In this document: positions 35,578 to 47,895 of the stretch, in pieces
Numbering within the stretch: position 1 is the first letter of the stretch
Layout of the letters: every line of letters begins with the position of its first letter
Source: Rhynchopus sp. YZ270_cl-10
Taxonomy: Eukaryota; Euglenozoa; Diplonemea; Diplonemida; Diplonemidae
Assembly: GCA_964035575.1 (NCBI GenBank)
Contig: OZ037884.1
Coordinates: 806,001-870,000, forward strand
Direction of reading: 5' to 3'
Length of the DNA stretch: 64,000 nucleotides
Notes under the pieces: generated by a model
Told to the model about the DNA's origin: nothing
The model's input: the letters and a program-made list of their open reading frames with translations, nothing else
Databases searched by the model: none
Position numbers and translations under genes: made by a program

Positions 35578-38500
35578 ATGTTGGGCGTGGTGGTGAGTGC
35601 TGCGCTGCTTGCGTACACCAATGATGGTGTGTACAACTACACGCTGCGTGAGGGCGACATACAGATCCCTGTGGACCGTGATGGTGTCGTGCTTGGCGCG
35701 TCTTCGCTCACATCGCAGTCGCGGTTCTGGTCGCTAGGCAACGTCAACTACTTCATCGAAACGTCGACCGGCGGTGCCGCACCCCTGACGAACCCAGACG
35801 CACGCATCACAGCTGCCATTGTGGACTGGGAAGGCAAGACCTGTGTGCGCTTCACGCAGTTCACAACGCTCGCTTCCTGCACGACACCATGCATCAAGTT
35901 CATCTCACACGCATCTGCATGCAACTCACCTGTTGGGCAGTACGGGGGTGTCAATACTATTAACCTTGCACCAGCCTGCGGAACAGGGGCCACTATCCAC
36001 GAGATCGGGCACTCCCTTGGACTGATGCACGAACAGTCGCGGAAGGACCGGAATTCATATGTTGCTATTGACCTGTCGCAGGTGGAGACAGTCGACCTGC
36101 GGAGCAATTTTGCGCAGATGGGCTCGGGCGGGCGCGACATCGGTGCGTACGACTACGGAAGCATCATGCACTATGGGAGCCACGCGTTCGCAGTGGGGTC
36201 TGCACCCACGATTGTGTCGCCCCAGCCAATCGGACAGCGCAACGGTCTGAGCGATGGGGACGTGGAGACGATAGACTTCATGTACAACGGGTGTTCTGCG
36301 ACGTACACTGCACCGAGGTGCATTGCCTCTGCAGACGACGCCACGACGCACATCATCCCACACTCGAACGAGTGGTCTGTTGACTTCAACGCTATCTACG
36401 ACCAAGCAAAGTCCATGACCGTGACGTACCCTTCGACCACGGCACCCGCCGCACAGATGGTGTACACAACTGCGTCCGGCGGGAGTGTTGGGAACTACGG
36501 GTTTGCGGAAGTGAAGTTCACCCCCACAGCAGCAATGGCAGGAAACACGTACACCCTGAGCGCAACGTTTGCTGGGAGCGACGGGCCGACACAGACGTGC
36601 TCTGTGTCTGTCGTTGTTGCGACGTCCGACATAGTCTGCTTCGGGATCCCCTCAACGGACCCCACCGTGTGCAGTGGTCGTGGCACGTGTGGGACGGACC
36701 CACTTGCACCATGCACCTGCAACAGTGGGTTTGGTGGTCTCGACTGCAGCGGGTTTGCAACATGTCCGACGAACCAGATGTTCACGTGGAACGAAGAGCA
36801 GCCCTGGAACGTGCAGTCCACATCGGGGCTTGACACGACGAACGTTGCATCAGGTGACGGGAGCTTGCGTATTGGCGACCCTGCTGACTCTGTCAACAAG
36901 GGTGTGGTTTCGTACCAGCTCGTGTCTTACAGCAAGCCAAACCGTGTCACGTACTACATGTCTGTCATGCCGGGGTCGTTCACAACGCCGACAATGTCCT
37001 TCCGTGATGGCGACACAACGTGTTTCCAAGTGTCACGTTTCTCAGACCAGTTCTACATTGGGGTGTTCACAGGCACATCTGTTGCCATCTCGCAGTACTA
37101 CTTCATCGACCTGCGCATGGACTGGACCCTGAAGCAAGTGTCCCTTTACGTTGACGGAGAGTTGGTCATGGCAGACGCCGCTTTTACTGCGACCTGTGCC
37201 AGTGGTATTGACAAGTTTGTTGCATTCGGGAACATGTACCTGGACGAGTTCAGGATGTGGTGCACGAACTACGTTGAGATGACGGGAACACTTGCGGACG
37301 GGGCCGTCAGCAGTGAGATCCGTGGAGGTGGGAAGACACTTACCCTGGAGGTGATTGGTGGGGACACGTGGGTGGACACAACTGCCAACAAGCAGGCTGT
37401 GATTGACGCTATCTCTGTTGCTGTTCCGAGTGCGACTGGTTGGAATGCGGTGCGTGGCACAGCGATGGACACGTCCATTGTGTCGATCTCGGGAGGTGTG
37501 CTCACAATTGGGCCTCTGAACGCAGCAGCCAGCTACACAGCAGAGGGGAACACGCTGGCGACAGTGGCGCTGGAGGCATCTATGTTTACGACTGGTGTGT
37601 TGCCGCTGACGGACACACACGAGCTGCAGTTCATGCTGAGTGGAGACTGTGTGGCGGGATCTGTGACTCCGTTCGATGATGCAAGCGAAGTGTCATCAGC
37701 CTCTTATCAGGTCACCACAGCAGTGAAGCAGGTGGGTGCTGGGTCACTTGAGTTTCTTGCCACAGGTCGCTCTCACACGATCTCAGCGGGTGTTCAGGCT
37801 ACCACGGTGCGTCTGTACGCACGGGCCAGTACAAGTGCCCAAATGTACATCAACCTGCGTTCCCCCGGGAACCCGTTGCAAATCGTCTACGCATTTGGCT
37901 CGTCATTTTCTTACCGCACGACTACGTCGGGTTCATTCACAACAGTGACGTCGATCACTGCAGATCAGTTCCAGTTGGTGCAGGTGACCTTCGACTGGAC
38001 AGGGGGGCAATTTACACTCACCCTGGATGGTGGAAGTTCCGTGACAGCTGCGCTCCCAAGTGGCATGACCACACTGAGCGACGTGCAGTTGTACACATTC
38101 GGGCTTCCATCTTACATCGACAACGTTGAGATTATGTGCACCACGCGACCCCCTGTGTTCACGCTGAGCCCCTGCCCCGTTCCTGGCAGTGTCAGTGGTG
38201 TTATGAAAGTGTTTGCAGGCACAGATGCCTTGAGCGACACAGACAAGATTGCGCTCATCCCCACCGGTGAGGCTGGGTGTTCGTCAGCAGACACGCAGTG
38301 TGCAGCTCTGTCGTCTTGCTCCACTTCGGCAGGTGCCTTAACCATTCGCCTTGGCGAGGTGCAGTGGTCCATGGGAACAATGGCTGGATTGGCACCTTCG
38401 ACCTCATACAAGGTGTGCTACTTCCTTCAGTCAACTGGAGAATATGTCCTGCTTGATGACACTATCACAACATGCGGGGATGCCACGCCTGCTCCAACCA

Positions 38501-41500
38501 CTGCACCAGCAACTGACGCACCTGCCACAAACGCACCTGCGACTGACGCGCCAGCTACATCTGCGCCAGCTACATCTGCACCTGCCACAAACGCGCCTGC
38601 GACTGACGCACCAGCAACTGATGCACCTGCCACAGATGCACCAGCAACTGACGCACCAGCGACTGACGCACCTGCCACAGATGCACCAGCAACGTCTGCA
38701 CCAGCAACTGATGCACCTGCCACAAACGCACCTGCGACTGACGCGCCAGCAACTGACGCGCCAGCTACATCTGCACCTGCCACAAACGCGCCTGCGACTG
38801 ACGCACCAGCAACTGATGCACCTGCCACAGATGCACCCGCAACATCTGCACCAGCTACTGATGCACCTGCCACAAACGCACCTGCTACTGACGCGCCAGC
38901 AACTGACGCACCAGCTACTGACGCACCAGCTACTGATGCACCTGCCACAGATGCACCCGCAACATCTGCACCAGCTACTGATGCACCTGCCACAAACGCA
39001 CCTGCGACTGACGCGCCAGCAACTGACGCACCAGCTACTGATGCACCTGCCACAGATGCACCCGCAACATCTGCACCAGCTACTGATGCACCTGCCACAA
39101 ACGCACCTGCTACTGACGCGCCAGCAACTGACGCGCCAGCTACTGATGCACCAGCAACTGATGCACCTGCCACAGATGCACCCGCAACATCTGCACCTGC
39201 CACAAACGCGCCTGCGACTGACGCGCCAGCTACTGACGCACCAGCTACTGATGCACCAGCAACTGATGCACCTGCCACAGATGCACCCGCAACATCTGCA
39301 CCAGCTACTGATGCACCTGCCACAAACGCACCTGCGACTGACGCGCCAGCAACTGACGCACCAGCTACTGATGCACCTGCCACAGATGCACCCGCAACAT
39401 CTGCACCTGCCACAAACGCGCCTGCGACTGACGCGCCAGCAACTGACGCACCAGCAACTGATGCACCTGCCACAGATGCACCCGCAACATCTGCACCAGC
39501 AACTGACGCACCTGCCACAAACGCACCTGCGACTGCCGCACCAGCAACTGATGCACCAGCGACTGACGCACCTGCCACAGATGCACCAGCAACTGATGCA
39601 CCTGCCACAAACGCGCCTGCGACTGACGCACCAGCAACTGACGCGCCATCTACATCTGCGCCTGCCACAAACGCGCCAGCAACTGATGCACCTGCGACTG
39701 CTTCTCCCACTTCACTTCCAGCACTATCAACGTTTGCACCTGCCACAAACGCACCTGCGACGGACGCACCAGCTACATCTGCGCCAGCAACTGGTGCACC
39801 TGCCACAAACGTACCTGCGACTGCCGCACCAGCAACTGATGCACCAGCGACTGACGCACCTGCCACAGATGTACCAGCAACATCTGCACCTGCCACAAAC
39901 GCACCTGCGACTGACGCACCAGCTACATCTGCGCCTGCCACAAACGCGCCAGCAACTGACGCACCTGCGACTGCTTCTCCCACTTCACTTCCAGCACTAT
40001 CAACGTTTGCACCTGCCACAAACGCACCTGCGACGGACGCACCAGCTACATCTGCGCCAGCAACTGATGCACCTGCCACAAACGCGCCTGCGACTGACGC
40101 ACCAGCAACTGACGCGCCATCTACATCTGCGCCTGCCACAAACGCGCCAGCAACTGATGCACCTGCGACTGCTTCTCCCACTTCACTTCCAGCACTATCA
40201 ACGTTTGCACCTGACACTGTTTCACCAGCAACATCTGCACCTGTGACGAGCATCCCTCCAACAGCAGCACCTGCCACTGCTGCACCAGCAACATCTGCAC
40301 CTGCAACGACTGTTCCTGCCACACTTGTTCCTGGTTCAACTGCTGCACCTGCAACTAGTGCACCTGCCACCGCAGCACCTGCCACTACTGCACCTGCAAC
40401 ATCTGCACCTGCCACCTCAGCACCTGCCACTGCTGCACCTGCAACTAGTGCACCTGTCACCGCAGCACCTGCCACTTCTGCACCAGCAACATCTGCACCT
40501 GCAACAACTGTTCCTGCCACACTTGTTCCTGGTTCAACTGCTGCACCTGCAACTAGTGCACCTGCCACCGCAGCACCTGCCACTACTGCACCAGCAACAT
40601 CTGCACCTGCGACGAGCAGCCCTCCAACAGCAGCACCTGCAACAACTGTTCCTGTCACACTTGTTCCTGGTTCGACTGCTGCACCTGCAACTAGTGCACC
40701 TGCCACCGCAGCACCTGCCACTACTGCACCTGCAACATCTGCACCTGCAACAACTGTTCCTGCCACACTTGTTCCTGGTTCAACTGCTGCACCTGCAACT
40801 AGTGCACCTGCCACCTCAGCACCTGCGACGAGCAGCCCTCCAACAGCAGCACCTGCAACAACTGTTCCTGTCACACTTGTTCCTGGTTCGACTGCTGCAC
40901 CTGCAACTAGTGCACCTGCCACCGCAGCACCTGCCACCACTGCACCTGCAACGACTGTTCCTGACACACTTGTTCCTGGTTCGACTGCTGCACCTGCAAC
41001 TAGTGCACCTGCCACCTCAGCACCTGCGACGAGCAGCCCTCCAACAGCAGCACCTGCAACAACTGTTCCTGTCACACTTGTTCCTGGTTCGACTGCTGCA
41101 CCTGCAACTAGTGCACCTGCCACCGCAGCACCTGCCACCACTGCACCTGCAACGACTGTTCCTGCCACACTTGTTCCTGGTTCGACTGCTGCACCTGCAA
41201 CTGGTGCACCTGCCACCTCAGCACCTGCCACTGCTGCACCTACCACAGATGCACCTGCAACAACTGTTCCTGTCACACTTGCACCTGCCAGTGCTGCGCC
41301 AGCAACATCTGCACCTGCAACTAGTGCACCTGCCACCTCAGCACCTGCCACTGTTGCACCTGCATCTGCACCTGCGACGAGCATCCCTCCAACAGCAGCA
41401 CCTGCAACAAATTCCCCTGTCACGTCAGCCCCACAGACTACGCCGTCTACTGTGGTGCCACGCACCAGCACAGCACCAGCCACAAGGCCGCCCACAACAT

Positions 41501-43048
41501 CTGCACCGAGGACACTGTCGCCACCACCACCGCCCAGGACACGCACTCCGAGTGTGCCGCGCACACCTGTGCCGACTCCGGTATGTCTGCACTGCCCGCT
41601 GCCCACACTGTTTTATGCAACACTTTAATCAACACACACAGGGAAGACGCACGCCTTCGCCACGGGGCATCCCCGTGCCAGTGCCGGTGAGTGCGTCGCC
41701 TGCCACACAGGTGCCGGGTGTGGGTGGAGGTGTGGGTGTGACAGGCATCCCCGCCACTGGGAACCCAGCAGTGCCCGTGAGGACAAACGCACCGTCGATC
41801 GAGAAGGTGTTCAAGTTCAAGTTCCTGCGTGTGACGATCACGCGTGGGTGGTGGAAGCTGAGCCTGACTGTCGGGACTGTGACGGAGGGTGGAGGGTCGA
41901 GAGGCGGGTCGACGTCGGTGCAGGTGTCGTTGACGACAGGGTCTGTGCTGCCGAGGCTGGTCTTCAGCCCTCTGAGCACTGCGGGCTTTGCTTACATCCG
42001 TGATGCGCTGTCTGAGGTGGGTGGCGAGGCGTGGCGCATGTCGTACTACAACCGGATGTCGTTCTCGGTGTTTGTGCCGAGGTCTCTGGGCTACCGTGCT
42101 TCGGGGAAGGACAGGAACATGGTTGTGATTCTGCGGACACGGAGCCCGACGGCAGACAGCAGCACAGTGGGCGCGGGTGGGCTGACCTTCCTGCACAGGT
42201 ACCGTGTGCCGTACACAGGTGGCTGGCACAAGGTGGTTGTGGACCCGCACCCAGACGTGATCACGGAGCGCTCGCTGCCTGCGGGCAGGGGCGACTTCGG
42301 GAGTGTGACGAACCCTCTGCAGGAGTCTGGGCTGGTGGGCCACGACTGCTACTTCGACTACGTGACACAGCTGCAGGTTGGGTTTGAGACAACAGGGACG
42401 TCGGACCGTGCGGGTGCAGCACAGCAGGACACGGCTGTGGAGTGGCAGATTGAGGACCTGCTGCTGTACCGCCAGGAGCACATTGAGAACGAGGAGGCGG
42501 TGTACGGGCTGAGCGGGTCGGCGTGGAAGCACCCCACCACTGGGGGTGTGTCGTTGAAGATGGCGTGGTCGCGCAACAAGGACGACGCTGCCACTGCACA
42601 CGAGGTGCGCTATGCCTACACGAGCGTGCACACGACCGGGTATGCGGCAGCTTCGTACATCGGGCTTGTCCGCCCTGTCGACACGCTCTTTGCTATGTCT
42701 GCTTCAGACATCGCGTCGCAGCTGCCGCCCGCACCTCTGGGTGCCACAAGCATCTTTGTTGCGATACGTCCTCAGGGGAGCACGACGTTCACAGAAGTCG
42801 AGCTTCCTCTGCAGACGGGCGACGTCGAGGGGTCTACTCCGCCAACACCTCACACGTCCACGGCACCTGCATCGGACACAAGCCTGGAGAGCACGACCAT
42901 AGCCGTGATCGTCATCCTCAGTGCAGTCGGGATATGTACAGTGGCGTTCCTCCTGGCATGCTCCCACGTCAGCAAGAAGAAGAAGCAGAAGAGACTCGAC
43001 GAAGCCAACCAGCTGCAGTGCTCTGCCTACTCCGATGCCTCCGTTTGA
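35578..43048 (+). CDS. Gene 3: membrane-anchored astacin/EGF/LamG mucin-like protein
   Basis: Exons 35578-41580 and 41642-43048 join in phase 0 to about 2,469 residues. The ectodomain (about 1-970) matches gene 2 at almost every base: astacin with HEIGHSLGLMHEQ and SIMHY, beta-sandwich, EGF, two LamG-like domains around the GGKTLTL module, and a Cys domain. Differences fall in short blocks, notably residues 173-186 of the protease (DLRSNFAQMGSGGR instead of ELQSNFVQIESDEH) and about 752-800 in the second LamG-like domain. The stalk (about 970-2001) mixes ATDAP, ATSAP and ATNAP units, then TTVPATLVPGSTAAPATSAP blocks. Exon 2 has the constant membrane-proximal domain, a transmembrane helix (TIAVIVILSAVGICTVAFLL) and the tail SKKKKQKRLDEANQ ending SDASV. 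From the helix onward it is gene 4-like, not gene 2-like. Confidence 0.88.
38490..41580 (+). repeat. Mixed ATDAP/ATSAP/ATNAP stalk repeat in gene 3
   Basis: 15-bp units encode ATDAP, ATNAP and ATSAP in recurring order. Three ASPTSLPALSTFAP spacers lie near 39703, 39973 and 40170. From about 40230 the repeat changes to a larger block, TTVPATLVPGSTAAPATSAP, with about seven copies to 41190. The change of unit within one stalk shows that two repeat arrays were joined. Confidence 0.9.
41581..41641 (+). other. 61-nt spliceosomal intron of gene 3
   Basis: Identical in sequence to the gene 2 intron: GTATGT donor, CTTTAATC possible branch region, CACACAG acceptor, phase 0. Retention would end the protein after 15 extra residues, before the membrane anchor. 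Confidence 0.9.
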
Positions 43049-43439
43049 GACCTGCACGCTGGGTTCTTGTATTCCAATCACAACATAACCTTAGTCTCCC
43101 CAACCCTTTGCATTGTTTGCCATGCAGTTGTAGACAACATGAGTAGGTTCAAAAAAAAGTATATTGAGACAGCACTTAGGGAACGTTAAAGTTTCCGCTG
43201 CTGTTCCTCATTAGAAACGGAATCCTTATTTCTTTTCCTCAAAAAAAAAAAAAAAAAAAAAAGAGTGGTAAGTGCAGGGAAGTTCCTAAGTGGGAACATG
43301 AAATTCTGGATTTTAGTTTTTATTCCTACAAGCGTAGCTTAGCAATCAACGAAAAAACCTTTTTTCCTTTTACTTACCTATCAGAGTTACTATTTTTTTT
43401 TCTTTTTTTTTTTTCCTTTTTTTCCTTGGGGGGCTTTCT
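43049..43439. other. Downstream region of gene 3
   Basis: The first 70 or so bases (to about 43120, TTTGCATTGT) are homologous to the sequence after gene 4, so the shared cassette extends past the stop codon. It then turns into T- and A-rich spacer with a W-like remnant near 43165-43215. No canonical AATAAA was seen close to the stop. Confidence 0.55.
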
Positions 43440-44377
43440 CAGGCCTAATGCTAACCGTTGGTTCGTCGGTTCACTTTTATTTATTATTTTTTTTATTTAT
43501 CCGTTGGTTCGTCGGTTCACCCTTAAAAATGGGGGTTTTTTGGGATGGGGGGTTCTCTGCCTGTGGTATGCCGTGGGTACCTTGGTCCTGGAGATGTGGG
43601 CACCTGCGCCCGCATCTTCAGGAGGAAGGGAGATTAAAAGAAGGACACAGCAGTGCATACTGCGGCCCCCACCACTGGGTTCGAGGAGGAGGAGGGTCTG
43701 TCAGTCGACGAGACATCGAGTGTTGGAGAAGTTCTGATCTCTGAAGATACAGCTAAAGCAGTGTTGCATCTGTTGATGTTAAAGAGGAAAGCGAAGATGG
43801 CGATTGCGATGGCGGTGGCGGTGACGATGGAGACTTGTTTCAGGGACTCAATGATGCACCCCCCTTGCCGGCATTAAAAAAGTAGCCTACCGTGCGCCTG
43901 CGGCGCAGCTCAAAAACTGGCAGCCCACAGACCTCTACCATAGTTTGGCTGTAAAAATGTTCGGTTTTAGGTCACAAATTTTGAAATGTTGCGTACCGTG
44001 GCTTCGCCAGAAAGTTTTGATATCAACCGCCGTTTCTTCTTGTCCTGAGGGAAGGTTTCGTTCACTAGAGAGAACCTAATGCGAGGGCTTGACGTGGAAA
44101 AACGTGAGAAAAGGGTTGGTTTGGTTCTTGATGTACGTTACCATCCCACGTCATCACGTATTTACGCGAAATGAACGGACCTTTTCGCGCGGAGCGCGAA
44201 AAAATTTTGCTGACCCCTTTTTGGACATATCTTCACGATTTTGGGGAAAAATTTTTTTCATGAAGATAAGCGAAAACCCTGGACCCCTTCCCGGAGGGAA
44301 ATTTTTTTTTTCATTTTTTTTTTTTTTTCCGTCGGTTCGCTTTTTCCCCCCCTCCCCCAAAGTTAGCATTAGGCCTG
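43440..44377. mobile_element. 938-bp hAT-like non-autonomous element
   Basis: Terminal inverted repeats CAGGCCTAATGCTAAC and reverse complement. Exact 8-bp target duplications GGCTTTCT lie at 43432-43439 and 44378-44385. Inside each end a GTCGGTTCGC/GTCGGTTCAC motif recurs. The interior (43560-43880) is GC-richer with short open frames but no transposase I can recognise. Copies of CCGTGCGCCTGCGGCGC (about 43893) and TTGCGTACCGTGGCTTCGCC (about 43989) inside it link it to dispersed fragments near 6950 and 7660. Confidence 0.88.
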
Positions 44378-44657
44378 GGCTTTCTTGTGGTTTCTGGTGG
44401 GTTTCACTGTAGGTGACACACCACCAGTGTGGTGAAATGGTCGAAACTCTCAAAAGCAAGAGTTTTCAGGGGGCAAGAAAAAAAAAATTGACAACAAAAT
44501 CCTGCACCGTCAGGGCTGTACCCCCAATTTTTTTTTGCCTGCGGCGCCATTTTTCATTTTTTGCTCTGCAAAAAAGGGTTCGTTGGAAGCTAGATTTTTA
44601 CACTGTACTCAAAATTTTTTGCCTGCGGCGCCATTTATATTATTTTTTGCTCCGCAA

Positions 44658-44727
44658 AAAGAGAAGTGCAACGCCTCACCGTTCATCGGCGGAAGCACTG
44701 GTTCCACGGGTTATCGAACCCCAGAGA
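44658..44727 (-). repeat. Full-length X module, reversed
   Basis: On the minus strand it reads TCTCTGGGGTTCGATAACCC, then the core CCGCCGATGAACGGTGAGGC, GTTGCAC and TTCTC plus T run. It proves that the GGTTCGATAACCC hairpin and the two alternative cores belong to one family. Confidence 0.65.
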
Positions 44728-45460
44728 GCACTTCATTGGCATGCACGCGGTTACCGCGAGGGAGCGTGTATGCAGGTACAAAATCACTGCCCCATCCAAA
44801 TAATATTCCCAACGTCTTTGGGGGTCCCCTTGCATTTTGCAGCCAAAAATGCAACTAGACCAAAGCTGCAAAAAGTTCCGCGCGAGTGTAGCGCGCCCGG
44901 GTTTGGGACCCCTTTTTGAATTTCGAAGGGCGGTTAAAGTGGGCCCAGAATCACAGTTCTGACACTCATTTAGCATTGTGAGCAACTCACTAGTGGTCGT
45001 AACCAAAATTTGTATCAATCAAGAACTTGTCCATTTTCTCGAAATGACCCCACTACAGTGAGGGTAGAGCTCGGAAAGCCCGAAAAAGGGCAAAAAACCC
45101 CACCCAAAAAAAGGAAAAAAACGGGAACATAAATCCAGAATTTTGCTGTTTTTCCCGAGAACAAGGAACAACCCTGGGTAAGTGTGTACACAGCCATTCT
45201 TTCAACTAGTTTCTTTTTTCTCTCTATTTTGCGATGATTTTTCTTTGTTTTTGAGCTTTTTCCCGTATGGGTTTTCTGACCTCACTCAATCCCCTAAACT
45301 CATTGGTCTGGCAACACCCCAAGGGAGGGTGCACGATGTAAGTCTCTTTGCACTCCTCCCACAAAGTTTTCAAAAAAAACCCTGTGCTATGGAAAATTGG
45401 TCAATATCCTGTCAATATCGACCCCCCTCCGGAACACCATACCCCCTTTTTTTGTGCTTT

Positions 45461-45530
45461 CATCCGGATGACTAGCATCGTACGTGGGTCAGTCGGAGGT
45501 GCCTGCATGTATTAACTTCACCTTTTTTTT
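45461..45530 (+). repeat. Y module
   Basis: It starts CATCCGGATGACTAGCATCG, then GGGTCAGTCGGAGGTGCCTG, TTAACTTCAC and a T run. Relatives lie at 61141-61216, 21131-21213, 25751-25808 and, degraded, at about 49408-49466. The 3' end (AACTTCAC plus T run) is shared with X modules. Confidence 0.6.
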
Positions 45531-45899
45531 GCGTGCTTTTGGATCTCCTATTAAAGAAATAATCTGCAATCTCGTCGTAAAGAACACTTTTTTTTTTGTA
45601 TGGTCGGTCTGTTTGACTTTGTCAGTACCTGAGTCCGTTGCTTCTCTCCCGGTGAGGCATTTTGTCGCTTTCTGCGTCTGTTAAATTAGGTGGCAAGTAT
45701 AGGTTCATCTTCTTCATTTTCTAAGATAATCTCTACTTTGGAAGAAGAAAAAAAAAAGCCAAAAAATATAAATAGTGTTGGTATAACAGAAATCCAAAAT
45801 ACCAAGTACGCAACAACTACGCACAAAGTACGCAAGAAGTACGCAATATAGGGTCGTCAGGAGCACCATGTGTGCTCTTTTTGTTTGGTCTCTTTTTGT

Positions 45900-46551
45900 T
45901 CCCACACCCCCGGATTGATTTTGTAGGGTGTTATTTTTATTATCAGTGCCTACGTCCGCCGATGAACGGTGAGGCGTTTGCCCTTTCAACTTCTCTTTTT
46001 TTTTTTTATTAGTGAGGTGGCTAAGTCATCAAGGCTCATCTCACCATACTCTTTATTTTTATGAGTCCCTGAGTGCGAAATTTTTTTCCCTTTTTTCTGC
46101 GTTTCTTTTTTGTGAACCCCCTCTTCATAAAACCAACCAAAAATCAGTGACAGGACATGCTCCTGTCTTTTAACTCAACCAATTTTTTTTTTGAACCCCC
46201 CGTTCACTCATCGTAACAGAAATTTGCTTTTGTTTTTTCCCGCTTTTTTTGGGAGATGCAATTCATTGTTCAATTCAAGGTGACTAAGCACGAGAGAGTA
46301 ATCTAATCAGACTAAACACGAGAGGCTTAGTTACCTTAGGTTCACCTTGTAAATTTCTCTTTCTTTTCATCCACATGATTGTCGGTACTGTGCACATTGC
46401 ACGTTCCAAGCAGGGAGGTGTTTTTTTTTTTTTTTTTTTTTGTTTTTTTGCGGGATTTTGTAGCAACGGCTTCTTTCCCACGTACCCCTCACTTGAACCA
46501 GTTCATCACTGACAGCAACTAAGGCAAGCGAGGCTTACATTCAGTTTGCCA
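45900..46551 (+). repeat. Segmental duplicate of 62677-63009, with extra inserts
   Basis: Both copies share GGATTGATTTTGTAGGGTGT, ATGAGTCCCTGRGTGCG, GGGAGATGCAATTCATTGTT, GTAGCAACGGCTTCTTTCCC and CATCACTGACAG...GCTTACATTCAGTTTGCC. This copy additionally contains an X module (45945-46008), about 80 bp near 46135-46215 and about 115 bp near 46330-46447, all absent from the other copy. The comparison therefore gives empty sites for these inserts. Confidence 0.75.
45945..46008 (+). mobile_element. X module with an empty site in the paralogous copy
   Basis: TCAGTGCCTACGTCCGCCG through CAACTTCTC plus T run, flanked on both sides by ATTA. In the duplicate at about 62711 the module is missing and a single ATTAGTGAGG remains. 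This shows that X modules move. The copy lacks the 5' GGTTCGATAACCC hairpin, like a 5'-truncated retroposon. Confidence 0.65.
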
Positions 46552-46596
46552 ACTATTTTCTCAAAGAAAAAAAAATCCTTTAGCATGTTGCCCGAT

Positions 46597-46710
46597 CCCA
46601 TATGGCAATAACCTGTGATAACTGTTCGTCATAATGCATAGCACACATCTCAATGCAGCTGTATTGTGATGTGTGTTATGTACTATGACGGGCAGTTGTC
46701 ACAATGCAGC
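46597..46710. repeat. Imperfect palindrome related to the hairpin at 9243
   Basis: TGTGATAACTG...CACACATC pairs with GATGTGTG...CAGTTGTCACA around GCAGCTGT. The right half (TATGACGGGCAGTTGTCACA) resembles the right half of the 9243-9296 hairpin. Confidence 0.6.
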
Positions 46711-46772
46711 CCAACCCCCTTCCCGGTGTGGGAATAGTTGATAGTTGATTTTTGGTTGTTTGTACTTTTTTT

Positions 46773-47895
46773 GGGTAAATTGCGATAACACGTATACAAA
46801 AAGTATACGTGTTATCGCGAAAAAGTGTACGTGTTTTCGCGAACAAAAACGTACGTGTTTTCCCAGGTACCCAGGTACCCAGGTACCTGGGTACCTGGTT
46901 TGTCAAGGAAACCAAACTTTTTGTCACGGAAAAAGTCGTGACAGGGCACTGGGTACTGGGTACACTGTGTACAAGGATAAAAGTCGTGAAAGAGCAACCA
47001 CAGCTCCACATGACAAACACAAAAGTGTCCAGTCACGTGGGGCATTCATGCACTGAGGAGATAATGATCCAACAATTTACAAGAAAGATTACTTAACCTA
47101 CTGCTGGAAGTTGCCAGGTCGTAGTAACACACAAAGTGTGCCTCCGTTCGGGAATACCGGATATTCTAGAGACCAAAAAGGCCTCTTCCGCTAGTCAAGG
47201 TATAACCGAATGAACGGCCCAAGACCCCCGTGGAGAAGTTAAATGTTGTAATGCTATCAAGTAGAAACTGCGAACACTGTCTTACCCTCCTCAATGCATG
47301 GTGGAAGATGTCTTTGACAACAAATATCCTGTACCCAGGTACCCAAATTCCCAGACCCACGCAGTACCACGTCGCAGTACTACGCAAAATTTACCACCAG
47401 ACCCTGTGTTCGTGCACCTTAAGTACGTAAGTCTGGTTCCCAGACCCACGCAGTGGCACATGACCGCAAGTGTGAGTGACCCACACAGAGGGATATGCAA
47501 AATTTACCACCAGACCCTGTCTTCTGAATGTCACACGTACATTTTTTTGAACACTTTTCGCGATAACACGTACATATTTCGCTAAAAAACGGGGTGCTCG
47601 CAACCGCGTTCTAGACCCCCACAGATGCTCAAAAGTGCCAAATTTTGCTTTGAATGGCCTCAAATCGTCGAAATTAGCCATTTTTGGGGCCCAAAAAAAA
47701 ATTCGAGGGTCTAGGTATGGAGAGCGAGCACCTTAGAAGAAGGAAACACGTACATTTTTGTTCGCGATAACACGTATACTTTTTCGACCACTTTTCGCGA
47801 TAACACGTACACTTTTTCGCGATAACACGTATACTTTTTGTGTACGTGTTATCGCAAATGGAAACAAAAAGTATACGTGTTATCGCAATTTGCCC
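46773..47895. mobile_element. 1.1-kb Mutator-like non-autonomous element
   Basis: Termini are GGGTAAATTGCGATAACACG on the left and the complement of GGGCAAATTGCGATAACACG on the right (one difference). The target duplication is ACTTTTTTT (46764-46772 and 47896-47904), 9 bp as in Mutator-like elements, although the T run makes 8 or 9 hard to separate. Both ends carry arrays of CGATAACACGTA(T/C)AC in both orientations. The interior includes CCAGGTACCCAGGTACC repeats and two copies of a block with CCAGACCCACGCAGT and AAAATTTACCACCAGACCCT. No transposase is visible. Confidence 0.8.

Larger units (their letters stand above)
44378..46596. other. Intergenic: X, Y, Z modules and a segmental duplication
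   Basis: No gene is supported. Two GCCTGCGGCGCCATTT repeats (about 44528 and 44622) precede a reversed full-length X module (44658-44727). A Y module is at 45461-45530, a truncated X module at 45945-46008 and a Z module at about 46279-46370. The segment 45900-46551 is a duplicate of 62677-63009. Confidence 0.5.
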
